DNA of 64,000 nt, from contig OZ010786.1 of the NCBI GenBank assembly GCA_963932465.1, positions 273,948,411 through 274,012,410 on the forward strand, given 5' to 3'. The notes beneath the pieces are model-generated. The model worked only from the letters and a program-made list of their open reading frames with translations, was not told where the DNA came from and did not search any database. Below, in pieces: positions 35,253 to 45,842 of this stretch (positions are counted from its first letter, which is position 1; each line of letters starts with the position of its first letter). Both the position numbers and the translations under genes were made by a program. The stretch comes from Maratus speciosus (Eukaryota > Arthropoda > Arachnida > Araneae > Salticidae).

Positions 35253-35902
35253 CAGGGGCGTAGGAACTGGGGGAGCTGTGGCTCCCCCTGGAATATTTCA
35301 GATGGGCTCAGCTCCCCCAGGAGAAATTCTCGCACCTCATCTGTTTACAATACATTGGTGAATTAAAAAATAAAGTATACTTTTTCTAGGAAATTCACAC
35401 AATAAACAACAAGGAGAAGAGAGAGTGGGGGGGGGGGGGTAAGCACACTTGTTTGTGCCTTCACCCTTTTTCTCATTGTTTACAACCCTACCGATTTCCA
35501 GAAAAAAGGGTGTCTTATACATGTCTACTACAAATTACCTGCACCGATAACGTGTTTATAAAGATAAGACTTTAAAATTGATTTGGAAGAGATTTGTAAA
35601 GAATTTGTAAGCAAAACAACAGAAAGCACTTTAATTTTTGGTAAATGGAAGTGAGAGAAGCCTTAAATTTGAATGTTGTATTCCGGATCGCACATAAATT
35701 AAGTTTCTATGTATCAAGTATATCTATTAAAAATTATTTTAACTGGATTAAAGAATTGGTAATCTTTTGATATGCTTCTATTTTATACTTCTATTTGTGA
35801 AACGTGCAACAATATGAAGGAACCTTTCAAAATCATCCACGCCACTAGCTTTCTGCATTATGCCCCGGCTCCCCCTGTTTGCACAAAGTTCCTACGCCAC
35901 TG
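35253..35902. mobile_element. hAT MITE (650 bp)
   Basis: Left end CAGGGGCGTAGGAACTGG, right end AGTTCCTACGCCACTG, both of hAT type, with a perfect 8-bp duplication ATTGCAAT. Near each end are GC-rich GGCTCCCCCTG words. No transposase. The frame at 35337-35522 is not a gene. Confidence 0.92.
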
Positions 35903-35974
35903 ATTGCAATGAAATAAATTCACAGGAAATTTTCAGAAAGGTTACTGCAGAGGGGGACCCCAACCTCTCAGCAC

Positions 35975-37035
35975 CAACTAATATGCATTTTTCTGTGACC
36001 ATTTAACGAATTTCGTGTTTTTTTCGCGATCTTTTGACGAAATCTGCGTTTTTTCCGCGATCTTTTCACAAACTTGCGATTTTTTTTGTAATCTTTTAAC
36101 GAAATTTGTGGGGTTTTTTTGCCATTCTTTGAAAATATTTGCATTTTTTTCAAGATTTTTTGACAAAATTTGCGTTTTTAGGCGATTTTTTGACGAAACT
36201 TGCGTTTTTTCCGTGATCTTTTGATGAAATTTGTGTTTCTTCACAATCTTTTCGTAAAATTTGCGTTTTTTCACGATCTTTTGACGAAAGCTGCGTTTTT
36301 TCCGCGATCTTTTTACGAAAGTTGCGTTTTCTCCGCGATCTTTTCATGAAATTTGTGTTTTTTTCGCGATCTTTTGACGAAATCTGCGTTTTTTCCGCGA
36401 TTTTTTTTTGTAATCTTTTAACGAAATTTGTGGGTTTTTTTTGCCATTCTTTGAAAATATTTGCATTTTTTTCAAGATTTTTTGACAAAATTTGCGTTTT
36501 TAGGCGATTTTTTGACGAAACTTGCGTTTTTTCCGTGATCTTTTGATGAAATTTGTGCTTCTTCACAATCTTTTCGTAAAATTTGCGTTTTTTCACGATC
36601 TTTTGACGAAAGCTGCGTTTTTTCCGCGATCTTTTTACGAAAGTTGCGTTTTCTCCGCGATCTTTTCATGAAATTTGTGTTTTTTCCGCGATCTTTTCAC
36701 GAAATTTGCATTTTTTCCGCGATTTTTTCACGAAATTTGCATTTTTCCGCGATACTTTGAAGAATTTTGTGATTCTTTTTCGCGATTCCTTGTTCAAATT
36801 TGCGTTTTTTCCACGTTTTTTTGACGAAATTTGCGTTTTTCCAAGGTCTTGTCACGAAAGTTGCGTTTACTCTGCGATCTTTTCACGAAATTTGTGTTTT
36901 TTCATGCGATGTTTTGACATAATTCACGTTCTTTACGTGGTCCTTGGGCGAAATTCACGTTTTTTCGCGATTCTTTGATGGAATTGGTGATTTTTTTTCT
37001 ATGAACGATTGACGAAATTGATTTTTTTTTTGGCG
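35975..37035. repeat. About 36-bp minisatellite, locus B (inverted orientation)
   Basis: Units of TTTTGACGAAATTTGCGTTT plus TTTCCGCGATC, the reverse complement of locus A. About thirty units. 36019-36358 and 36361-36700 are near-identical copies of a roughly 340-bp higher-order block, the second shortened by a short deletion near 36401. All K/R-rich and F/C-rich frames here on either strand are repeat translations. Confidence 0.88.
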
Positions 37036-37155
37036 ACCATATCGAAATTAGCGATATTTTTATGTCCGAATTTTCGGACTGATGACCTTTTTTTTTTTTT
37101 TTTTTTTTCTGGAATGCTTTAAATTTTCGGAAAATTCGAGACAGAATCACCCCTG
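37036..37155. mobile_element. Right terminus of a CAGGGGTGATTCTG element
   Basis: Ends AAATTTTCGGAAAATTCGAG then ACAGAATCACCCCTG, inverse of 28336-28370. Flanks do not show a shared duplication with the 28336 end (CTCAGGAG versus CTGCTTTC), so this may be a different copy. A T-rich run lies at 37089-37108. Confidence 0.5.
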
Positions 37156-37846
37156 CTGCTTTCTTTTCTTACGTTCGGGAGAATCGCCGATTTGGACGCC
37201 GTAAATTCCAAACGAATTTCACCCCTTTCCTCCCTGGCATCGATCTTTCAACCATCGCGTTTGGCGAGTGAGGACAATGAAGTTAATCGCCATGTTTTAA
37301 GTGTTACTCGACGCCTGGCGAGTAGTAATTTTGTGCTATATATAAAATCGTAATGAAACGAGTTTATAAAATGGCTGGTTATGTTTCATGGCAATTTTTC
37401 CTAAAATATGGAATATTATACGATGAAATTAACACCAAAAATCTGTATTGATCTGCAAATTTCAAAACTGGTATTAGAATTTTAAAATTCGAAATAGTTT
37501 TTGAGATATTAATTTTTTTTTTCTAATTTTAAATACTTATCTCTAATGATGGTAATTCAAATTTTAATCATAACAGATAATTTTTTTCATAGTTTAGAAA
37601 AGGTTATTATTTTAAACTAATTTGGCAACCAGTTTGGCCTCCCTTAAATGTATGCTAAGAAATGTATCAAGTTACTTTTATAATTACTTTGGTGATAAAT
37701 CGCCAAACATTTCTCCCATCGCATTTTTTTTTTTTTTGTATTTCATTATCATTTTATTTAATACAAAACTTTCATTTAAAACTGATACATTTAAAATTAA
37801 TGGCTTTCACTTCTTTTTTTTAAACGAAATAAAAAGAAAAATATTA
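37156..37846. other. Intergenic, nothing recognised
   Basis: Contains a GC-richer stretch at 37170-37320 with GGCGAGTGAGGACAATGAAG but no frame or motif I can name. Confidence 0.45.
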
Positions 37847-38148
37847 GGCATAGATGTCATATGCGCACCGGGGTACTTAATTGGCACCAAAATGGCGTTA
37901 TTTTGCCTGACATGGTAACCCGGCTATTGTTGCTTATTTAATCAATGTTTATTTACATTTATTTTCTTTTTATTTAAAAGAAAATGTTATAAATTGTTTT
38001 GTTCTGTAGTTATTAATTAAACTTTTTTTTAATTTATTGTTATTTCATTTTAAAAATAATTAAAAAATACATAACTGGTATTTGAAAATGAGATTTTCGC
38101 CAAATTGTCGTAAAAAAAAAAATCACGCCAAACCCGGTGCGTGACATT
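37847..38148. mobile_element. MITE related to 30636-31015, copy 2
   Basis: GGCATAGATGTCATATGCGC then ACCGGGGTA at the left. The inverse of AACCCGGTGCGTGACATTT is at the right. The shared GGCACCAAAATGGCGTTATT resembles GAGCCAAAATGGTGATTTTA at 30675. Confidence 0.55.
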
Positions 38149-39099
38149 TAATTTCAACTTCAAAGCAATGTATTAATGGTGCTACTTAGTTAGTTATACT
38201 GTCGACCATTTTCGCCAAATTATATAAATTGCCAAATTATACAAATTGACATAATTTTTATTTTAAATAACGAAAGAACAAATAAATTAGTATAACATTA
38301 ATAAAAATACAAATAAAACTTTGAAATAAGAATCACTTGATGGCATAAACATGTGTAACTTCCTTAAAGTCAAGTGAATGTGATATTTACTATCAACCAT
38401 TATTGGCATTTAATCTTATAGTTTGGCAAGAGATTTTTGGTTGATGGGATAACCAAGTAGTACCGTTTTAATTTACCACTCGAAAAATAAAAAAATGCTT
38501 GCTGGAAAGTTAAACAAAAGCTATTGCCGAGATTTGCACGCAGTTAACATAAAAGTACCAAGAATTCTTTGCGATCATGGCAACTTTTATGTAGTTTTAT
38601 TCAAAAAAATAATTTTGATCAAATGGAATTTAATCAAAATGGAAATCTTTCTTATGAAAAGTGAAGGAATCAGCCGTAATTGTTTATGGCAGTTACATGA
38701 CTTGGAGTATTATAATATAAGTGAAATGATGGCAATAGAATAATATTTGCAACTTACCACCTGTAACTGGCTAACATTAAAGTACCAAAATGGCCGCCTG
38801 GGATATAAAAGCTAAGGGATCTGCCCAGAACTGTTGATGATAGTCACATGACTTAGGCTATTATTATAAAGATTGTTTTCAATTCTAAAAACAGCCCAAA
38901 AAATAATATTTTCTAACGATTAAATATTTATTTACACGTGGCTATTCAAAACAGAAAAAAAAACTTTAAATTACTGTTAAATAAGTACATGTTAAAAGCC
39001 GGAAAGTATTGAAAATTATGTCATGAAAATTGTATTTACACATGAATATTAAAAGAGAAATTAAACTTAAAAATAATAAATACATTAGTATGCATTTAA
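38149..39099. other. Intergenic, possibly old repeats
   Basis: Two loosely similar stretches (TAACATAAAAGTACCAAGAA near 38546 and TAACATTAAAGTACCAAAAT near 38773, each followed by TCACATGACTT-like or TTACATGACTT words) suggest an ancient duplication. No gene. Confidence 0.4.
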
Positions 39100-40362
39100 C
39101 CCTTTCAGGGGCAAGGTACAGTCGTGGAAAAAAAAAAAAGTAAACACCCCCTACTAACTTCTCAACAAATTATCGTAGACAAAAGTTACCGGTACCGAAC
39201 GATAGGAAATAAAGTCTACTTTTAAATGATGTATATAAAATTTTCTTAGGGGGCCATCTACATATTAAAACGAATCCAAACTTCATTTATTTCAATGGCA
39301 ATACCCAATTTTAACGAGTTATTTCAAATCTTCAGTTCAAACTATGCCTAGACACCAAATTTCAAGTCATTTGAATGATAAGTTTTTGAATTATAAACAT
39401 TCAATATTTAGTGCTTGTAATGTTAAATTGCATTTTCATATTTTTATTTATATCTCCTGGAATTATGCTCTAATGTGTAGCAATAATACTAATATACCCA
39501 AACATAAATACACTGAATTTGCAATTTTTATAATTTAATGATATGAATTATGAAATTAATATTCGAAAAAATTATGAATTGCAACCTACAATTTTTTTGA
39601 TGGATTTAGATTTATTAAGTCCTGATTTATGGAAATCCAAAATTTCACATTTTTCTTCCAAGTAGTTTTCAAACTATGCTTAAAAAATGGCAAAATGATG
39701 GTTTAAGGGGACGTCTATGATAGAAGTGAGTAGATATTGTGAAATGTATTCTGCTATCCTGTAATCTAACTCACTTCATTGACTCCTTGAGTGCCGCCTC
39801 AGGTGCCTTGATCAAGAAGGGGGCTCTCTCGGTTAACAATCGAGTACGGAACTTCAATTTGGATACAGCCCTTAAAATACGATCTTTTTAAAATAAATAA
39901 TTTCTCGGAAACTTATTGTACGAATTGCATAAAAATTTGTTTTTAGGCTAATAGAAGGATGTAGAGTTCATTTATGCTGTCAGAATTGTGTACTTCTATT
40001 GAAAAAAACAAAGTTATGGTTCATTTTAATATGTAGATGGCCCCCTAAGCAAATTTTATATGCATCATTTAAAAGTAGACTTTATTTCCAATCGTTCGGT
40101 ACCAGTAACTTTCTTTTACGATAATTTGTTGATGAGTTAGTAGGGGGTGTTTACTTTTTTTTCCACACGACTGCACTTCTATTCATAAAATGTTGAAATC
40201 AGTAAAAGGCACCAGAATTTATAAACAGATTTCGAAATATGAAAATGCTTTTGTTCATTTACTTAATAAAAGGAAAATTTTCATTCTAATATTCTGGTGC
40301 CAATGTGGCATTTTAGAATTAAAATTAAGTGGTCCAAAAATGAACCACCACCCTTGAAGGGG
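39100..40362. mobile_element. piggyBac MITE split by a mariner MITE
   Basis: TTAA at 39096-39099 and 40363-40366 flank the ends CCCTTTCAGGGGCAAGG and CCACCCTTGAAGGGG. TTAA duplication plus CCCTT-type ends are typical of piggyBac. Without the insert the element would be only about 208 bp. Confidence 0.75.
39119..40173. mobile_element. Tc1/mariner-type MITE with long terminal inverted repeats
   Basis: About 160-bp inverted ends: CAGTCGTGGAAAA..., GTAAACACCCCCTACTAACT, AAAGTCTACTTTTAAATGAT and GGGGGCCATCTACATATTAA are all mirrored before 40173. Left flank TA, right flank CA, so the expected TA duplication has probably mutated on one side. About 700 bp of non-coding centre. Confidence 0.8.
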
Positions 40363-40680
40363 TTAAAGTTGTAAATTGTATTATGTCAATTGTTTTATAA
40401 CGCTGTTAAAAAATACCGGGAGGCAAAGACTCTGTTTACTTAATTCCTTTTATTTTAACTTCTTTTCAAATGTTTAACTCATCTTCTTTAATCAAACATG
40501 AGAACAACCATTGGATGTCTTAACAGCAACTGATTCGGCCGTAAATTTTTGCAATCAAAGGGAATTGAGTGGAAACCCGTTTACATAGAGATCACTATAG
40601 GTTTTTTCATTATAATTGAATTTTCTCTAATCTTTTTAAAACCGATCAGATAAACATTCTTTTAGATTCTGCTGTGTTTG
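40363..40680. other. Intergenic, probably the body of a truncated Helitron
   Basis: No 5' Helitron start (TCTATAT-like) found. Nothing else recognised. Confidence 0.4.
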
Positions 40681-40689
40681 AACTTTGAA

Positions 40690-40732
40690 CGGGGGTTGGC
40701 GAGCATAGCTTGCAGGGGTCAGAGCCCCCTAG
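40690..40732 (+). mobile_element. Helitron 3' terminus
   Basis: GGGGGTTGGCGAGCATAGCT then TGCAGGGGTCAGAGCCCCCTAG gives a hairpin (GGGG/CCCC) directly before CTAG, followed by T. Closely similar to the end at 28130-28173. Confidence 0.7.
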
Positions 40733-41574
40733 TTTATTAATAAAATTATTTCTTCTTTTAAGAAGTCATTAGGCTTATCAATGGCAAAGATTAGAAATTT
40801 AGAATACAAAAAAAATGCAATTCATGCTGACAATATTCGGAAAGCTGCTGCAAAAATTTTATCAGCTGAAATGTCTTTTCAGTTTAAATAAATTTCTTTT
40901 CCTGAACAAATAATTCCAAGTATATTGTAATTCAATTATTGAACATTTCAGATTTATTCTTAACTGTCCCAAGGTGCCCCACCAGGCGGTACACCTTGGG
41001 ACAAAGCACAAGTTTAATAAATATATTTTTTTAAAATTTCTATAATGGATATAAGATCAAAAGCTATTTAATAATGTTGGCAATTGTTAAAAGAATGAAA
41101 CCAGGTAAAATTTTGACAATTGATCAATTAAAAAAAAAAAAAATGAAAAAAGAAAGAAAGAAAGTGTCCCAAGGTGAGCCACTCTCCCTTATATTTAAAT
41201 CCTGAAATATTCAGTCAGCTGGATAGTTACTATTCAGCTAACAGATAAACTAAATATTCAGTACAGTAGAGTCTCTAAAATCTGCATGCATTTCAAAATG
41301 TAAACAGTGAAAATAGAAGTTAAGAAGTGTTCTTTATAATCTTCATTCTAAATGTCAGTGAATGAAAATAAAGCTATTTTTAATGTAAATTTATGGAAAA
41401 ATAGTAATGGCACATAATATTTCAAAAATTAAAAGCTTTTATGGATCAGGATATGGATCCTTAGTGTAAAATGTCAGTACAAATCAATTTTTTATAGCAG
41501 CATTTTTATGCTGATTTGTCATTTGAAACAATAGTACAGTTCAAAAAAAATATTTAGCACAAAAGACTGTATTT

Positions 41575-41945
41575 ATTTAATTGATGAAGTATGAACTTCT
41601 ACTACAAAAGATCCTTCAATTGATGCATGGCATAAAATATGGTCTGGCTCTTTATTTGTCGAAAATCAGGATGAAGATACAGATTTTTTCAAGTTTTCAG
41701 TTAACCTTACCTCAAGCTAAAGCATCTGAACTGTTGAATTAAGCAAAAAATTTCAAAACAGATTCAAAAGAGCTTTTCAAAGAAGAAGAAATTGTTGAAT
41801 AGATGAACAATAAAGATGAAATTTTGATAAATCATGTTGCAGGTGAAGAAATTATTTCTTCAATAATGAACCCATCCAAAGACAGTGAAACGGAGTTTGA
41901 CAGTGACTATGAGAATAAAAAAGTTTGAAGAAGGTTTGGTTTTTG
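41575..41945 (+). pseudogene. Probable pogo-type transposase C-terminal remnant
   Basis: Broken frames: DPSIDAWHKIWSGSLFVE, similar in style to the AWxxVxxxTIxxCF block of Tigger transposases, then an acidic stretch with INHVAGEEIISSIMNPSKDS and ETEFDSDYE typical of their C-termini. Several stops. The family call rests on composition and position inside Tigger-type ends. Confidence 0.45.
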
Positions 41946-42587
41946 GTGAAATTTCTTTTAAGCTCTTGGTGCAGCAGAGAAAAAGTTGCCTTTTGTAATA
42001 AAGAATAAATTCATAAAATATTACACCGATCAGTTAATATCTTTTACCGCCGCAAGGGGGGCCAAAATTTTCAAAAAATCGCAAAAAACATGTTTTTTTC
42101 AATATTTTTTTTTAATTATCTAAACGTACGAATACAATTTCTAATAGGACACAATAGCTACATGAAGATATAAGGAATGTTCTGGTAAATGTTCATTATG
42201 ATAAAATCATATCTTTTACTGCCGCAAAGAGACCATATTAAAAAAAATATTGTAAAAATTTCAAATTTTCGTTTTTTCTAAATTTTTATAATATGTCTAG
42301 AAGTAAATAAATTTACTTTATACCTATTAATATATCATAAATTTTGTTAACTATTTGTCATAGAGACTGGAAAATAAAAACGGTAATCATTCATTGTTCT
42401 TGACGATAGCTTCATCTACTGCTGTTTTACTGCATATCAGCAGTTCATATACCACAAATCACAAAAATGTTATAAAATGAACAAAATAGTTTAGCATTTT
42501 ATTAATTAAAATACAGAGAGGTTTAACCTAAACGGATTAAATAAACATAAAATGAAGAAGTATTTAAAGTAAATGAATTTCATAATA

Positions 42588-43606
42588 CAGTACAGGACCT
42601 ATTATCCGGAATCCTCGGGACCGAAGGCTTTCCGGATTTCGGGTCCCCCCGAATTCCATCAAAAAAATCGCGGGAAAAACACAAATTTCATCAAAGAATC
42701 ACAAAAAAACACAAATTTCTTCTAAGCACCACAAAAAAACCACAAATTGCATCAAAATATAGTGAAAAAAACAAATTTCTTCAAAGGATCGAAAAAGCCT
42801 CCTGCAATTTCGTCCAAAAATTGCGAAAAAAAGCAAATTTTGTCAAAAGATTACGAAAAAAACACACATTTTGTCAAAAGATCACAAAAAAAAAACGAAA
42901 TTTCGTAAAGGGATCGCGAAAAACACACAAATTTAGTTAAAGGATTGCGGAAGAAAAATGCAAATTTCGTCAAAATCTCGCGGAAAAAAACGCAAATTTC
43001 GTCAAAAGATAGCAAAAAAAAAAAAATTCTTCAAAGGATCGCAAAACACACTCTTAATTTCGTCAAAAAATCGCGTAAAAGCACGACTTTCGTTAAAGGA
43101 TCGCGGAAAAAACACATAATTACTGCCGAGAGCCCCCCCCCCCCCCTTCTTCTGTAAACTTTCAAAAAATTTGCTGTGAATATCAGATTTTTTTTTTTTT
43201 TTTTTACTCAGAATCACTCGTGATTCAAGTAACATAATTGTGTAGTCATAATATTTTATCGAAGTGAGAGGGGGGGTATGAAATATCTTTTTTTTTAAAC
43301 GAATCATAATATAAATTAATTTTAAACTAAAATTTGACAGAAAAATGATTTTTTTCTAATTTGGGGGGGGGGGGGGGAAGGGGGGCACCTTGTTTTCTCA
43401 TCACTGATGTAACATATTTTAGTGGTTACACATTGCAACACAATATACCAAAAAGAAAATTAGAAATCTGTAAAATTTTCGACAAATTTCAAAAATTGCA
43501 AAATTTTAGTAAAAATTTACAAATTTATAGAAAATTTAAAATTTTTTTTCTTCTGGATTTTGGGTCCTTCGAGATTTTGGAATTCCGGATAATGGGTCCT
43601 GTACTG
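42588..43606. mobile_element. Tigger-like MITE carrying the 36-bp minisatellite
   Basis: TA duplication (42586-42587, 43607-43608). Left CAGTACAGGACCTATTATCC, right inverse of CAGTACAGGACCCATTATCC. Inside are the array 42660-43130, runs of C (43134-43146) and G (43362-43377), and two T-rich runs. It is absent from the matching place in the right palindrome arm (near 44590), so it inserted after the palindrome formed. Confidence 0.9.
42660..43130. repeat. About 36-bp minisatellite, locus C
   Basis: Around thirteen units near AAATTTCGTCAAAAGATCGC plus GAAAAAAAC, more A-rich than loci A and B. Repeat frames such as 42945-43157 are not genes. Confidence 0.85.
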
Positions 43607-43666
43607 TATGACTTGCTTTCAAATAAAGCCATTGTTCCTCGAGAGGCTGAAGTTGATTATATGTGA

Positions 43667-43990
43667 TCCTCACTCTGCTTTGATCCACAAACTTTACCAG
43701 CACTTCAGTGACTAATTTCATTTCTACTGATTGAGTGGGACAAGTAAAGTTATAATAGCTGGAATCGTTAATCGAACATTCTAAACTCAGCAGCGTTGTT
43801 AGATAGCCAGTCGATAGACAAACCGTAACAGGTGGTTTCGTTAGTTTACAGTTTTGCCTTTCAACTAAAGCCATGCAATTTTAAGCTTCAAAGTTCATGT
43901 ATGGAATGACGAAATGACTGATGGCACTATTCATGTCCACAGAACTTCGTGCTTTGGCAATTTTTAATTTTGGCAATCGGCTGATGCAGT
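43667..43990 (-). pseudogene. Unidentified coding-like remnant, left palindrome arm
   Basis: On the minus strand two adjacent frames read like protein. One includes AKARSSVDMNSAISHFVIPY and ends at a stop. The next includes CKLTKPPVTVCLSTG and KLVTEVLVKFVDQSRVRITY, then PLEEQWLYLKAS. The mirrored arm retains both in related form, including the conserved stop. Family not recognised. It may be captured host exons or an unknown transposase part. Confidence 0.35.
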
Positions 43991-44082
43991 ACACTTTCAG
44001 GTTGTACTCATTGAGTACATACAGAAAGTGTACTGCATCAGTTGGTTCACAATTAAAATGAATCCATCATGTTTTACAGATT

Positions 44083-44600
44083 ATGTGGACTATAATTAGT
44101 AACCCTCGTTACTTGCCATACCATCTACGAAAGATTATAGTTCCTGTAATTTCACGAAATGCCTGTTACGCAAATCAGGAAAATAGCCTCATTGGAATGA
44201 TAGCATATGAAGGAGAGGACATCAGGACCCCAGCCATAAAAAAAGTGCCAAAGCACGAAGTTCTGTGGACACAAATAGTGCCATCCGTCACTTCGTCATT
44301 CCAGACTTGAACGTTGAAGCTTAAAATTGTATGGATTTAATCGAGTGGCAAAACTGTAAACTAACAAAACCACCTGTTACGGTTTGTCTACCGACTGACG
44401 ATACTGTTCGATTAAAGATACCAGCTATTATAATTTTTCTTGTCCCACTCAGTTAGAAGAAAGATGCATGAAATTAGTCTCTGAAGTGCTGATAAAGTTT
44501 GTGGACCAGAACAGAGGGAGGGTCACATATGATCAATTTTGGCCTCTTGAGGAACAATGGCTTTATTTGGAAGCAAGTTATATAATAAAATTCAATTATT
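44083..44600 (+). pseudogene. Unidentified coding-like remnant, right palindrome arm
   Basis: Mirror of 43667-43990. AKARSSVDTNSAIRHFVIPD ends in the same stop. CKLTKPPVTVCLPTDDTV is followed by a frame change and KLVSEVLIKFVDQNRGRVTY, then PLEEQWLYLEAS. An extra 5' stretch (44083-44240) is absent from the other arm. Most differences between the arms look like drift with frame damage. Confidence 0.35.
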
Positions 44601-45561
44601 TTAAATACTTCTTCATTTTAAGTTTATTGAATCCGTTTTGGTTAAACATCTCTGCATTTTAATTAATAAAATACAAAATATTTTTATCATTTTATATCAT
44701 TTTTGTGATTTTTGGTATATGAACTGCTGATATGCAGCAAAACAGCGGTAGATGATGAAGCGATTGTAAAAAAAAAATGAATGATTTCCGTTTTTATTTT
44801 CCAGTATATAACAAACCAGTTTAACAAAATTTATGACATATTAATAGATATGAAGTAAATTTATTTACTTCTAGACATATTATAGAAATTATAAAGATTT
44901 AGAAGAAATGAAAATTTGAAATTTTTTTAAAAATATGGTCCCTTTGCGGCAGTAAAAGATATGACTTTATCATAATGAACATTTACCGGAAAATTTCTTA
45001 TATCTTCATGTAGCTGTTGCATCCTATTAGAAACTGTATTTGTACGTTTGGATAATTAAAAAAAATATTGAAAAAAACATGTTTTTTGCGATTTTTGGAA
45101 AATTTGGCCCCCTTGCGGCGGTAAAAGATATTAACCGATCGGTGTAATATTTTATGAATTTATTCTTTATTATAAAAGGCAACTTTTCTGCTCTATTACA
45201 TTTCGATTATAAATATTTTGTTTTTTTCGACACACCCTATTGTATAAATCAATAGGAAATAATGGTTGTTTACACAGTATCAAGATAAAATGAAAGTTCT
45301 CAAACAAAGGACTGTACAAGAAATGTTTAAAAGTAATAAAAATTATTTGAGGTATTAAAATGATAATGTACAGGTAAATAAAAGAGATTCAAGTTTAATT
45401 CACTTAAATTGAATTATTACATACTCTTCTTGTAAATGGATACATGTAAGTTGAAAAAAACTAAATCATTTGAACCAGAATCTGCAAAACTAAAATCTGT
45501 AAAATTCTAGAATCTGCACAGGCTCTGGTCCCAATCTGTGTGGATTTTTGAGACTCTACTG

Positions 45562-45842
45562 TATATCAGTATTTGGTTATTCACCTCACAACACAGATAA
45601 ACCAGATATTCAGTTTAGCTGTGTGCTTATGCAGTATTTCGTCATAATCACTCTCCTGAATCCCTTCTTCCAAAACAATGTTGTAGTCACAAAAAAAAAA
45701 AACGAAAACCCAGAGGATACTATACATCATAGGCAGAAGGTCTACACTAGAGAACATATGCTATTAGCTGTACTTGAGAAACAGAGGGCAGGCAGAGTTT
45801 CTTTAAAAAATCCAGATGGTATATGGCATATACCGTCATATA
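45562..45842 (+). pseudogene. Probable pogo/psq-type helix-turn-helix fragment
   Basis: The frame at about 45718-45840 reads KVYTREHMLLAVLEKQRAGR then VSLKNPDGIWHIPS, resembling the pipsqueak-type HTH at the start of pogo transposases (an Ala-hydrophobic helix, a VSLxxAxxxxxIPxxT turn). It is cut off exactly at the TA where the next element starts. The first 60 bases (45562-45620) belong to the flank shared with 41195-41262. Confidence 0.4.

Larger units (their letters stand above)
32721..41190. mobile_element. Large element or nest with GGGGAGAGTGGCTNACCTT termini
   Basis: CAGGGGAGAGTGGCTTACCT then TAGGACA at the left, and the inverse GTGTCCCAAGGTGAGCCACT then CTCCC at the right. Both ends hold extra internal copies of the CACCTYGGGACA word (32750, 33085, 40970-41000). 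Similar flanking sequence on both sides (see 32575) supports one insertion. The interior is almost wholly occupied by other elements, and I find no transposase that clearly belongs to it. Pogo-like by terminus style. Confidence 0.5.
41975..45190. repeat. Palindrome inside the Tigger-type element
   Basis: Left arm 41975-44003, right arm about 44008-45190, centre at the hairpin CAGTACACTTTCAGGTTGTA / TACAGAAAGTGTACTG. Matching anchors: TACCGCCGCAAGGGGGGCC (42046) with GGCCCCCTTGCGGCGGTA (45105); TATCAGCAGTTCATATACCA (42435) with TGGTATATGAACTGCTGATA (44716). The left arm contains the 42588-43606 MITE, and the right arm has about 170 extra bases near 44044-44240. Confidence 0.85.
41264..45561. 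mobile_element. Tigger/pogo-type element, 4.3 kb, carrying a palindrome
   Basis: TA on both sides (41262-41263, 45562-45563). Left end CAGTAGAGTCTCTAAAATCT, right end inverse of CAGTAGAGTCTCAAAAATCC. Contains degraded transposase-like sequence near its left end, an internal palindrome (41975-45190) and a nested 1-kb MITE. Confidence 0.85.

Noticed and set aside
28336..37155. A single 8.8-kb transposon with CAGGGGTGATTCTG ends
   Set aside because: It would cross the 32721-41190 element, and its flanks share no target duplication; kept as two separate ends.
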